This document shows positions 1 through 7,515 of a stretch of DNA of 64,000 bases, in pieces. Both the position numbers and the translations under genes were made by a program. The notes beneath the pieces are model-generated. The model did not search any database, was not told where the DNA came from, and saw only the letters and a list, made by a program, of their open reading frames with translations. Origin of the DNA: Actinomadura terrae (GTDB lineage Bacteria; Actinomycetota; Actinomycetes; Streptosporangiales; Streptosporangiaceae); the NCBI RefSeq assembly GCF_022751215.1, contig NZ_JAICDG010000005.1:496001-560000 (forward strand), given 5' to 3'. Each line of letters opens with the position of its first letter. The first letter of the stretch is position 1.

Positions 1-342
1 TGCGCATTCTCGACGGGACGGCCGTCGATTGATCGACGCTCGGAGAGGGGGTGGAAACAATGGCGAGCCGGTCGGCGGAACCCGCCGGGCTGGCCAGGAG
101 GTGAGCTGCGGATGATGGGGTGTCGACGCAGGTGGACGCGAGGCGATCGTCGCTCGACCATGACCCGACCGACCGGTCGGGCGACTTAAAGTTACCTCGC
201 CATAGCAGAGCCGTCAACCCTCCGGGAACGGGGATTGACATTTCGCCGCGACGCGTAGTTCCATCCGAAACAGGCGGTCGTCGAGAAATGTTGATCAGCG
301 CATCCGAGCAACCCGTGAGCCCCGAAAAGGCAGGAGCGATCG
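1..342. other. Leader region without a confident gene
   Basis: No convincing coding region lies in the first 342 bases. Bases 3-32 read in frame as nine codons and a TGA, so a gene entering from the left may end here, but that is thin evidence. A purine-rich stretch AGGAGG at 96-101 precedes a 25-codon frame at 112-189 that runs through the palindrome at 166-183; it could be a leader peptide or chance. A perfect -35 hexamer TTGACA is at 235-240, but I find no good -10 partner. Confidence 0.4.
166..183. promoter_or_regulatory. Operator-like palindrome, copy 1
   Basis: The core CCGACCGGTCGG (169-180) is a perfect 12-base palindrome. The 18-base window matches the perfect palindrome at 1629-1646 at 15 of 18 positions. 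Both copies stand just upstream of genes of the same catabolic cluster, which suggests binding sites for one dimeric repressor such as a TetR-family protein. No candidate regulator is encoded next to it inside this window; it may lie to the left. Confidence 0.6.
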
Positions 343-1587
343 TTGTCCATTGACGCGAGGATTCCGGTCGGCGAGACGCCGCCCCCCGGCACCCGTCCCG
401 GACGCATGTTCGCGCAGGTCGTCCGGCAGGGCCGGTTCGGCGACCCGCTGACCGCCTTCCAGATCGAGGAGGTGCCGGTGCCCGAGCCGGGGCCCGGCGA
501 GGTGCTGGTCGCGGTGATGGCGGCGGGCATCAACTTCAACAACGTGTGGGCGGCGCGCGGCACGCCGATCGACGTGATCGCCGACCGCCGGCGCAAGGGC
601 GAGCCGTGGGACTTCCACATCGGCGGGAGCGACGCGTCCGGGATCGTCCACGCGGTGGGCGAGGGCGTGGAGTCGGTGTCGCCCGGCGACCACATCGTCG
701 TCCACCCCGGCTACTGGGACCCGGACGACCCGTGGGTGAAGGACGGCAACGATCCCATGCTCGCCCCCAGCGCCAAGATCTGGGGATACAACACGAACTT
801 CGGGTCGTTCGCGCAGTTCTGCCTGGCCCAGGAGCACCAGCTCCTCCCGAAGGCACCGCACCTGACCTGGGCGGAGGCCGCCGCGCCGACGCTCGTCGGG
901 ACGACCGCCTACCGCATGCTGTTCGGCTGGGACGGGCACCGGCTGCGTCCCGGGGACCTCGTGCTCGTGTGGGGCGGCTCGGGCGGGCTCGGCACGCAGG
1001 CGATCCAGCTGGCGGTCGCGCACGGCGCGGACGCGGTCGCCGTGGTCTCCGACGACCGGCGCGGCGAGTACGCGACCCGCCTCGGCGCGATCGGCTACCT
1101 GAACCGGAACGACTTCGCGCACTGGGGCGTCCCGCCGCACTGGGACGACGCGCCGGGCTACGGCGCGTGGCTGAAGGAGGCGCGCCGGTTCCGGCAGGCG
1201 CTCACGGACATCGCGGGACGGCGCAGCCCGCGCATCGTGTTCGAGCATCCGGGCGAGGCGACGATCCCCACGAGCGTGTTCCTGTGCGCGCCCGGTGGCA
1301 TGGTCGTGATCTGCGCCGGGACGTCCGGGTATTCGGCGACGGTAGACCTTCGCTACCAGTGGGTGATGCAGAAGCGGCTCCAGGGCTCGCACGGGACGAA
1401 CGACGAGCAGGCCCGCGCCTACAACGACCTGGTCCGGGAGAAGCGGATCGACCCGGCGCTGGGCGAGGTCGTCCCCTTCCACGAGATCGGGCGCGCCCAC
1501 CACGACATGGCGAACGGGATCGAGGTGTTCGGCAACCGGGTCGCGCTGGTCGGCGCCCCCGACGAGCACGCGGGCGCGGCGACCTGA
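343..1587 (+). CDS. Crotonyl-CoA carboxylase/reductase-like protein
   Basis: This 414-residue zinc-free MDR-superfamily reductase resembles crotonyl-CoA carboxylase/reductase, which makes ethylmalonyl-CoA from crotonyl-CoA, CO2 and NADPH. Visible family marks are INFNNVW (63-69), TTAYRML (187-193), the dinucleotide motif GGSGGLG (211-217), FEHPGEAT (300-307), VVICAGT (321-327) and LQGSH (346-350). The start is TTG, preceded by AGGAG at 332-336. In the carboxylation pocket as I recall it from the Kitasatospora enzyme (Asn81, Phe170, Glu171, His365), the Asn and His (H350) are kept. The aromatic-Glu pair, however, appears as Y149-N150. Carboxylation is therefore uncertain; a plain enoyl-CoA reductase or an enzyme with another substrate is possible. 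It heads a nine-gene plus-strand catabolic run. Confidence 0.85.
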   Translation: MSIDARIPVGETPPPGTRPGRMFAQVVRQGRFGDPLTAFQIEEVPVPEPGPGEVLVAVMAAGINFNNVWAARGTPIDVIADRRRKGEPWDFHIGGSDASGIVHAVGEGVESVSPGDHIVVHPGYWDPDDPWVKDGNDPMLAPSAKIWGYNTNFGSFAQFCLAQEHQLLPKAPHLTWAEAAAPTLVGTTAYRMLFGWDGHRLRPGDLVLVWGGSGGLGTQAIQLAVAHGADAVAVVSDDRRGEYATRLGAIGYLNRNDFAHWGVPPHWDDAPGYGAWLKEARRFRQALTDIAGRRSPRIVFEHPGEATIPTSVFLCAPGGMVVICAGTSGYSATVDLRYQWVMQKRLQGSHGTNDEQARAYNDLVREKRIDPALGEVVPFHEIGRAHHDMANGIEVFGNRVALVGAPDEHAGAAT

Positions 1588-1628
1588 TGGCCGTTGACAC
1601 CGATCCGAGCCCGTGTAAAAGTCGAAAC

Positions 1629-1646
1629 CGACCGACTAGTCGGTCG
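1629..1646. promoter_or_regulatory. Operator-like perfect 18-base palindrome, copy 2
   Basis: CGACCGACT followed directly by AGTCGGTCG is a perfect 18-base palindrome. It sits 30 bases before the acyl-CoA dehydrogenase ATG, in the only sizeable gap (1588-1676) of the operon's front part. It matches the site at 166-183 at 15 of 18 positions. Position and symmetry fit a repressor operator over an internal promoter. Confidence 0.7.
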
Positions 1647-1676
1647 ATAGCCGGACAACGTGGAGGGTGACGGCGC

Positions 1677-2822
1677 ATGGACTTCAGCATCCCGGCCGAG
1701 CTCAGCATGTTCGTCGACTCCGTGCGGCGCTTCCGCGAGCGGGAGCTGATGCCGCTGGAGCAGCGGTTCCTGACCGAGGGGAGGTTCACCCCGCAGGAGC
1801 GCCGCGACCTCCAGGAACGTGCCAGATCGCAGGGGCTCTGGGCGCTGGACGTGCCGGAGGAGTACGGCGGCCAGGGCATGGGCACGCTCGCGACCTGCCT
1901 GGTCGTCGAGGAGCTGTACAAGCACCCGGGGATGTTCGAGTTCGGCGGCAGCCCCGAACCCGTCCTCTACCAGGCGGACGAGGAGCAGAAGAAGCGCTAC
2001 CTGTACCCGGTCATCGAGGGCGAGCGGCGCAGCTGCTACGCCTTCACCGAGCCCGGCACGGGTTCGGACTTCGCCCGCATCGCCACGACGGCCGTGCGCG
2101 ACGGCGACAACTGGGCCATCAACGGCACGAAGATCTTCATCTCCGAGGTCGACCGCGCCGACTTCTGCATCCTGTTCGCCAGCACCGATCCCGAGGCGGG
2201 GTCGCGGGGCATCACCTGCTTCCTGATCGACATGGGGACGCCCGGCTTCGACGCGTCCCGGCCGATCCCGACGATGGGCGACGACTGGGAGCCCTACGAG
2301 CTGTCGTTCAGCGACTGCGTCGTCCCCGACTCGGCGCGGCTCGGGCCGGTCGGCGGCGGCTGGGCGCTCGCGAACGAGCAGCTCACGCACGGCCGTCTCA
2401 AGATCGCCGCGTTCCAGCTCGGCATCGCCCAGCGCTGCCTGGACATGGCCGTCGAGTGGGCCAAGGAGCGGGTGACCTGGGGCAAGCCGATCGCGACGCG
2501 GCAGGGCGTCCAGTGGATGCTGGCCGACAGCGCGGTCGAGCTGGAGGCGGCGCGGTACCTGGTGTACCGGGCCGCGTGGATGGCCGACGAGGGGCAGCCG
2601 ATCCGCAACGAGGCGTTCATCGCCAAGCTGTACGCGACCGAGATGGCCCAGCGCGTCACCGACCGCTGCCTCCAGGTGTTCGGCGGCCTCGGCTACAGCA
2701 AGGAGCTGCCGATCCAGAGCTTCTTCCGGCAGGTGCGGGTGTGGCGGATCGGGCACGGGTCCTCGGAGATCCACCGCTGGATGATCGCGCGCAACCTGCT
2801 CGGCCTGTCCTCGCGGGACTGA
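1677..2822 (+). CDS. Acyl-CoA dehydrogenase family protein
   Basis: A 381-residue flavoprotein of the acyl-CoA dehydrogenase fold, expected to use FAD and pass electrons to ETF. Visible marks are YAFTEPGTGSD (121-131), the substrate-loop region with TPGFDASRP, QVFGGLGYSKELP (333-345) and the C-terminal GHGSSEIHR. In medium-chain enzymes the catalytic Glu stands in YEGTSEIQR; here that position is His360. The alternative Glu used by isovaleryl- and long-chain enzymes (the D-L-E-R-L region) aligns with LTHGR and is also missing. It may have changed chemistry, or use another base. The ATG follows GGAGGGTGA. It is probably co-expressed with the ligase 15 bases downstream. Confidence 0.9.
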   Translation: MDFSIPAELSMFVDSVRRFRERELMPLEQRFLTEGRFTPQERRDLQERARSQGLWALDVPEEYGGQGMGTLATCLVVEELYKHPGMFEFGGSPEPVLYQADEEQKKRYLYPVIEGERRSCYAFTEPGTGSDFARIATTAVRDGDNWAINGTKIFISEVDRADFCILFASTDPEAGSRGITCFLIDMGTPGFDASRPIPTMGDDWEPYELSFSDCVVPDSARLGPVGGGWALANEQLTHGRLKIAAFQLGIAQRCLDMAVEWAKERVTWGKPIATRQGVQWMLADSAVELEAARYLVYRAAWMADEGQPIRNEAFIAKLYATEMAQRVTDRCLQVFGGLGYSKELPIQSFFRQVRVWRIGHGSSEIHRWMIARNLLGLSSRD

Positions 2823-2837
2823 GCACCGGGAGCCGTC

Positions 2838-4406
2838 ATGGATCTGATCGGGAACCGCACCCTCGCCGACCTGCTCACCGAGCGGGACGCACGGCACCCG
2901 CACCGCGCCTGCCTCGTCGTCGAGGACCGCGCGGGCGCCGTCACCGAGTACACCTACGCGGAGGTGCTGGACGCCGTCCGCCGCGCGGCGGGCGGGTTCG
3001 CGGCCCTCGGCGTCGGACGCGGCGACGCGGTCGTCCTGCACCTGCGCAACAGCGCCGAGTTCGTGTTCGCCTGGTTCGGGCTGGCCTGGCTCGGCGCCGT
3101 CATGGTGCCGTCGAACATCGCGAACTCCCCCGCCGAGCTGACGTATCTGATCGAGCACTCCGAGGCCGTCGGCGTGCTCACCGAACCCGACTACATCGCC
3201 CTCTTCGCGGACGTCTTCGCGGACGTCCCGGAGGTCGCGCACCGGATCGTCGCACGCGGCGACGCCGACGGTTTCGTGCCGTTCGCCGACCTGCTGGCCG
3301 CGCCGCCCGCCCCGCCGTCCGAGAACATCGGTCCCGAGGACGTGGCGGAGATGCTGTTCACCTCGGGCACGACCGCGCGCCCCAAGGCCGTGATGATCAC
3401 GCACGCGAACTGCCTGTGGGGCGGGGAGCGGGTGTCGCGCGGCGCCGCGCTGGACGAGCGCGACCGGCTGCTGACCGCGCTGCCGCTGTTCCACATCAAC
3501 GCGCAGGAGATCACGCTGCTGGCGGCGCTGACCGTCGGCGGAACGGCCGTCGTGCTGGAGGACTACCACGCGAGCGGGTTCTGGGCGGCGGTGCGGCGGC
3601 ACCGCGCGACGGCGGTGAGCCTGGTCGCGATGCAGGCGCGGACGCTGCTCGCGCAGCCGCCGACCGAGCGGGACGCCGAGCACGAGATCCGCCGCTGCGT
3701 CTACGCGATCAATGTCACCGAGCAGGAGAAGGACGCCTTCGAGCGCCGGTTCGGCGTCGAGCTGATCAACGGGTACGGGCTGTCGGAGGGCGGGACCGTC
3801 GTCACGATGTCGCCGGTGTTCGGCGACCGCCGGTGGCCGTCGATCGGGCTGCCGAACTTCGACCGCCGGATCCGGATCGTCGGCGAGGACGGGCGCGACG
3901 TCCCGGCGGGCGAGGTCGGCGAGATCCTCGTGTCCGGGGTGCCGGGCCGGACGCTGATGAAGGGCTACTTCAAGGACCCGGAGGCCACGGCCGCGACCGT
4001 CCGGGACGGGTGGCTGCACACCGGCGACAACGGCTACCTGGACGAGCAGGGTTACGTCTACTTCTTCGACCGCCGCAAGGACGTCATCAAGCGCGCCGGG
4101 GAGAACGTGTCGGCGAGCGAGGTGGAGTTCGCGCTGCTGGCCCATCCCGCGATCACCGAGGCGGCGGTCGTCGCCGGGCGCGACCCGGTGCGCGACGAGG
4201 AGGTCGTCGCGTTCGTCGTCGCGCCGCCGGGCGAGGCCCCGACGTTCGAGGAGATCGCCGCGCACTGCCGGACGCGCCTCGCCGCCTTCAAGGTGCCCAC
4301 CCGGATCCATGTCGTGCCCGAACTTCCGAAGACGTCCATCGGCAAGATCGAGAAGAAGCTGCTGCGGCTGCGGCTCGCCGGGCTTCCAGGGGGAGATGAG
4401 CGATGA
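2838..4406 (+). CDS. AMP-forming acyl-CoA synthetase/ligase
   Basis: A 522-residue ANL-superfamily enzyme that activates a carboxylic acid to its CoA thioester through an acyl-adenylate. Evidence: the phosphate-binding loop FTSGTTARPK, the YGLSEGG motif, the hinge region LHTGDNGYLDEQGYVYFFDR (the Asp that binds AMP ribose and the hinge Arg), KRAGENVSASEVE, and the C-terminal PKTSIGKIEK with the catalytic lysine. The length is normal for the family. It probably primes the acid that the surrounding dehydrogenase and MaoC proteins then degrade. The substrate cannot be read from the sequence. Its stop overlaps the next start (ATGA). Confidence 0.93.
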   Translation: MDLIGNRTLADLLTERDARHPHRACLVVEDRAGAVTEYTYAEVLDAVRRAAGGFAALGVGRGDAVVLHLRNSAEFVFAWFGLAWLGAVMVPSNIANSPAELTYLIEHSEAVGVLTEPDYIALFADVFADVPEVAHRIVARGDADGFVPFADLLAAPPAPPSENIGPEDVAEMLFTSGTTARPKAVMITHANCLWGGERVSRGAALDERDRLLTALPLFHINAQEITLLAALTVGGTAVVLEDYHASGFWAAVRRHRATAVSLVAMQARTLLAQPPTERDAEHEIRRCVYAINVTEQEKDAFERRFGVELINGYGLSEGGTVVTMSPVFGDRRWPSIGLPNFDRRIRIVGEDGRDVPAGEVGEILVSGVPGRTLMKGYFKDPEATAATVRDGWLHTGDNGYLDEQGYVYFFDRRKDVIKRAGENVSASEVEFALLAHPAITEAAVVAGRDPVRDEEVVAFVVAPPGEAPTFEEIAAHCRTRLAAFKVPTRIHVVPELPKTSIGKIEKKLLRLRLAGLPGGDER

Positions 4407-4873
4407 GCACCCTCGACGAGGTGTACCGGCGCGTCCTGGAGCACGTCGGGACGTCCCGCCGCGAGGACCTCGGACGCGTGACCGCGCGCGACTTCCAGCG
4501 GTTCGCGGTCGCGGCGGGCGAGCCGCCGGGCGCGGTGGCACCGCCGCTGTTCCCGACCAGCGTGCTCGGCTGGGAGGCCGGGCCGCCGCAGGACGCGCTG
4601 CGTCCCGACGGCACGACCGACGACGAGATGGCCGACCTCCCCCTCGCCGGACTGCGGATGATGGGCGCCGGTCAGGACATCGACTTCCACGCGCCGGTCC
4701 GCGACGGCACGCACATCGTGCGCGAGACCTCGATCGAGGACGTGGCGCTCAAGGAGGGCCGCTCGGGCCCGTTCCTGGTCGTCACGCTGCTGCGCGCCTA
4801 CCGCGACGCGTCGGGCACGCCGCTCGTGACCTCCCGGGAGAACCTCATCGCGCGTCCGGAGGCGGAACTGTGA
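4403..4873 (+). CDS. MaoC N-terminal/FAS1-like hot-dog protein (dehydratase subunit)
   Basis: A 156-residue single hot-dog-fold protein like the N-terminal half of MaoC dehydratases (FAS1-type). The stretch RVTARDFQRFAVAAGEPPG near residues 26-44 and the segment GAGQDIDFHAPVRDGTHIVRE are typical. It lacks the catalytic Asp/His motif, which is instead found in the next gene. The two probably form a heterodimeric enoyl-CoA hydratase, as in split systems such as HadAB or ChsH1/ChsH2 (known families; the pairing here is inferred). It overlaps the ligase stop and the next start by four bases each. Confidence 0.8.
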   Translation: MSTLDEVYRRVLEHVGTSRREDLGRVTARDFQRFAVAAGEPPGAVAPPLFPTSVLGWEAGPPQDALRPDGTTDDEMADLPLAGLRMMGAGQDIDFHAPVRDGTHIVRETSIEDVALKEGRSGPFLVVTLLRAYRDASGTPLVTSRENLIARPEAEL

Positions 4874-5316
4874 CGACACGCTTCTTCGAGGACGTCGCGC
4901 CCGGCACGAAACTGGACCCCCTCACGATGCGGCCCACCCGGGTCCAGGTCTTCCGGTTCAGCGCGGCGACCTGGAACGCGCACCGCATCCATTACGACAT
5001 CGAGTACGCGGCGCGCGAGGGGTATCCGGACGTCCTCGTCCAGTCCCATCTGCACGGCTGCTTCCTCGTTCGGACGGCGCTCACCTGGGCCGGGCCGGGC
5101 GCGCGGCTGCGCCGGTTCGGCTGGCGCAACCGGCACATCGCCGTCCCCGGCGACACGCTGACCTGCACGGGCGTCGTCACCGCCTGCCGGGTGGACGAGT
5201 CGGGCGCCGGGGTCGTCGAGTGCGAGCTGGAGGAGCACAACGCCGACGGGGTGCTGTGCGCGCCGGGCACCGCCGTCCTGGAACTCCCGAGACTCCCCAG
5301 GAAGGACGGACCATGA
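4870..5316 (+). CDS. MaoC-type enoyl-CoA hydratase/dehydratase
   Basis: A 148-residue single hot-dog protein starting with GTG inside a GTGA overlap. The hydratase motif is visible as NAHRIHYDIEYA followed by GYPDVLVQSHLHG, which supply the catalytic His/Asp region. It should hydrate a 2-enoyl-CoA and probably pairs with the preceding noncatalytic hot-dog protein. The split pair, the ligase and the dehydrogenase together outline a beta-oxidation-like route for an unusual acid. Confidence 0.85.
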   Translation: MTTRFFEDVAPGTKLDPLTMRPTRVQVFRFSAATWNAHRIHYDIEYAAREGYPDVLVQSHLHGCFLVRTALTWAGPGARLRRFGWRNRHIAVPGDTLTCTGVVTACRVDESGAGVVECELEEHNADGVLCAPGTAVLELPRLPRKDGP

Positions 5317-6284
5317 CCGCGGAAACGGCTCTCCGCCTCTACCGGACGATGGCGCGGATCCGGCAGTTCGAGATCGGGGCGTCCCGGCTGATGGCGGCCG
5401 GGAAGCTGCCCGGCACGCTGCACGTGTCGATCGGCCAGGAGGCGGTCGCGGCGGGCGTCTGCGACGTCCTGCGCGAGGACGACCACATCACGACCACGCA
5501 CCGGGGCCACGGGCACTGCCTCGCCAAGGGCGGCGAGCCGACGTCGATGCTGGCCGAGCTGCTCGGCCGCGCGACCGGGTACTGCGGCGGGCGGTCGGGC
5601 TCGATGCACATCGCCGACCCGGCGGCCGGAATCCTCGGCGCGAACGCGATCGTCGGCGCGGGCATCCCGATCGCGCTCGGCGGCGCCTTCGCGGCCGCTC
5701 GGAAGGGACGCGGCGGCGTCGCGGTCGCGTTCTTCGGCGAAGGCGCGGTCGCGCAGGGCGTGTTCCACGAGTCGCTGAACCTCGCGGCGCTGTGGCGGCT
5801 GCCGCTGGTGCTGGTCTGCGAGAACAACCTGTATGCGGAGCTGACGCCGGTGTCGGTGCACCTCGCCGCCAAGCGCGTCGCCGACCATGCCGCGCCCTAC
5901 GGCGTCCCGGGCGTGCGGGTGGACGGCAACGACGTGCTGGCCGTCCGGAGCGCGGCCGACGAGGCGGTGGGGCGGGCGCGCGACGGCGGCGGCCCGACCC
6001 TGCTGGAGTGCATGACCTACCGCTGGCACGGCCATTTCGAGGGCGACCCGCAGCAGTACCGCGAGGACGCCGAGGTCGCGGAGTGGAAGGCCGCCGACCC
6101 GCTGAAACGCCTGGCCGACGCCCTCCCGGACGCGGCGTCCGACCTCGCGGCGATCGACGCGGAGGCGAAGCGGGAGATCGCGGACGCCGTCGTCGCGGCC
6201 GAGGCGGAGCCGCTCGCCGCGCCCGGATCGGTGACCGCGCACGTCTACAGCGCGCACGTCTACAGCGGGGGTGCCGCGCGATGA
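5313..6284 (+). CDS. 2-oxoacid (acetoin/pyruvate-type) dehydrogenase E1 alpha
   Basis: A 323-residue ThDP-dependent E1 alpha subunit. The ThDP/Mg motif is GEGAVAQGVFHESLNLAA, ending in CENN; the family usually has GDG-N27-NN. The phosphorylation-loop-like region YRWHGHFEGDP and the GRSGSMHIAD segment are also typical. It would decarboxylate a 2-oxoacid (or cleave acetoin) and pass the acyl group to a lipoyl domain. The ATG overlaps the preceding stop, and E1 beta follows with another ATGA overlap. The family size (about 320-330 residues) fits acetoin dehydrogenase-type enzymes. Confidence 0.92.
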   Translation: MTAETALRLYRTMARIRQFEIGASRLMAAGKLPGTLHVSIGQEAVAAGVCDVLREDDHITTTHRGHGHCLAKGGEPTSMLAELLGRATGYCGGRSGSMHIADPAAGILGANAIVGAGIPIALGGAFAAARKGRGGVAVAFFGEGAVAQGVFHESLNLAALWRLPLVLVCENNLYAELTPVSVHLAAKRVADHAAPYGVPGVRVDGNDVLAVRSAADEAVGRARDGGGPTLLECMTYRWHGHFEGDPQQYREDAEVAEWKAADPLKRLADALPDAASDLAAIDAEAKREIADAVVAAEAEPLAAPGSVTAHVYSAHVYSGGAAR

Positions 6285-7270
6285 GCACGACCAAGTACTG
6301 GCGGGCGGTGAACGCGGCCCTGCACGAGGAGCTCGAACGCGACGACTCCGTCCACGTCTTCGGCGAGGACGTCGGCGTGCCCGGCGGCCCGTTCGCGGCG
6401 ACGCGCGGGCTGCGGGACAGGTTCGGCGAGTGGCGGGTGCGCGACACCCCGATCAGCGAGGCGGCGTTCACCGGCATGGCGGTGGGCGCGGCGATGGCGG
6501 GGCTGCGCCCGGTCGCCGAGATCATGTACTTCGACTTCATGACGCTGGCGATGGACCAGCTCGTCAACCAGGCCGCGAAGATGTCCTACATGTCCGACGG
6601 CGCGTTCTCGGTGCCGCTGACGATCCGGACGCTGTGCGGCGGCCACCGCGGCTCGGGCCCGCAGCACTCGCAGAGCCTGGAGGGCTGGCTCGCGGCCGTC
6701 CCCGGGCTGAAGGTCGTCTGGGGCGGCACGCCCGCCGACGCGAAGGGCCTGCTCAAGGCCGCGATCCGGGACGACGACCCGGTCATCGTCATCGAGAGCC
6801 TCGGGCTGTGGACGCGGCGCGGCGAGGTCCCCGACGATCCCGACCACGTCGTGCCGATCGGCGCCGGGCTCGTCCGCCGCCCGGGGACGGACGTGACGCT
6901 CGTCTGCTGGGGCGACACGGTCCCGGTCGCGACGGAGGCCGCCGAGACGCTCGCCGATCGCGGCGTGGACGCCGAGGTGCTCGACCTGCGGACGCTCAGC
7001 CCGCTCGACGAGCCGCTGATCCTGGAGTCGCTCCGCCGGACGGGACGGCTCGTCGTCGTCCAGGACGCGCAGGGCCCGTGCAGCGTCGGCTCGGAGGTGG
7101 TCCGGCTCGCCGCCACCGACGGGTTCGCATCGCTGCGCGCACCGGCCGCGCAGGTCAGACCACCGTTCGCGCCGGTGCCGTTCGCGCCCGACCTGGAGCG
7201 CGCCTACTACCCCGGGGCCGAGGACGTGGTGTCGGCGGCCGTCGCGACGATCGAGAGGACCAGGGCGTGA
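6281..7270 (+). CDS. 2-oxoacid (acetoin/pyruvate-type) dehydrogenase E1 beta
   Basis: A 329-residue transketolase-like E1 beta subunit. Marks are HVFGEDVGVPGGPF near the N terminus, RDTPISEAAFTGMAVGAAMAG, EIMYFDFM, the NQAAKMSYMS segment and the C-terminal transketolase domain with LRTLSPLD. It forms the alpha2beta2 E1 with the preceding gene. Immediately downstream, overlapping by GTGA, is only a lipoyl domain rather than a full E2, so acyl transfer must be completed by another protein. Confidence 0.92.
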   Translation: MSTTKYWRAVNAALHEELERDDSVHVFGEDVGVPGGPFAATRGLRDRFGEWRVRDTPISEAAFTGMAVGAAMAGLRPVAEIMYFDFMTLAMDQLVNQAAKMSYMSDGAFSVPLTIRTLCGGHRGSGPQHSQSLEGWLAAVPGLKVVWGGTPADAKGLLKAAIRDDDPVIVIESLGLWTRRGEVPDDPDHVVPIGAGLVRRPGTDVTLVCWGDTVPVATEAAETLADRGVDAEVLDLRTLSPLDEPLILESLRRTGRLVVVQDAQGPCSVGSEVVRLAATDGFASLRAPAAQVRPPFAPVPFAPDLERAYYPGAEDVVSAAVATIERTRA

Positions 7271-7515
7271 CGGACATCGTGGTACCGAAATGGGGCGCGA
7301 CCATGGACGAGGCGACGATCGTCCAGTGGCTGAAGAACGTCGGCGACCGGGTCGCCGAGGACGAGCCGATCGCCGAGATGGAGACCGACAAGGCGCAGGC
7401 CGAGATCGTCAGCCCGGTCGGCGGGACGATCGTGGAGCTGCTCGTCGAGAAGGACGCCGACGTCGTCGTGGGCCAGGTCATCGCCCGCGTGGCGGCGGAG
7501 GGCGAGGCGCCGTGA
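7267..7515 (+). CDS. Stand-alone lipoyl (biotinyl/lipoyl attachment) domain protein
   Basis: An 82-residue protein consisting only of a lipoyl domain. METDKAQAEI contains the acceptor lysine (K42), flanked by the usual beta strands ending in GTIVELLVEKDADVVVGQ. A normal E2 goes on with a peripheral-subunit-binding domain and a roughly 230-residue acyltransferase core; here a GTGA overlap leads straight into another gene. It probably shuttles acyl groups from the adjacent E1 to an E2 core or another acceptor elsewhere. The coupling of start and stop argues against a recent truncation. Confidence 0.85.
   Translation: MTDIVVPKWGATMDEATIVQWLKNVGDRVAEDEPIAEMETDKAQAEIVSPVGGTIVELLVEKDADVVVGQVIARVAAEGEAP

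Noticed and set aside
60..189. Two short leader peptides (14 and 25 codons) before the first gene
   Set aside because: The ribosome-binding sites are fair, but the frames are short, lack pattern and run over the candidate operator, so I do not list them as genes.
1419..4541. A very long open frame (over 1,000 codons) on the minus strand opposite the dehydrogenase and ligase genes
   Set aside because: Very GC-rich DNA leaves long antisense frames open. This one has no recognisable domain, is rich in Arg/Pro/Val, and lies opposite clear plus-strand enzymes.
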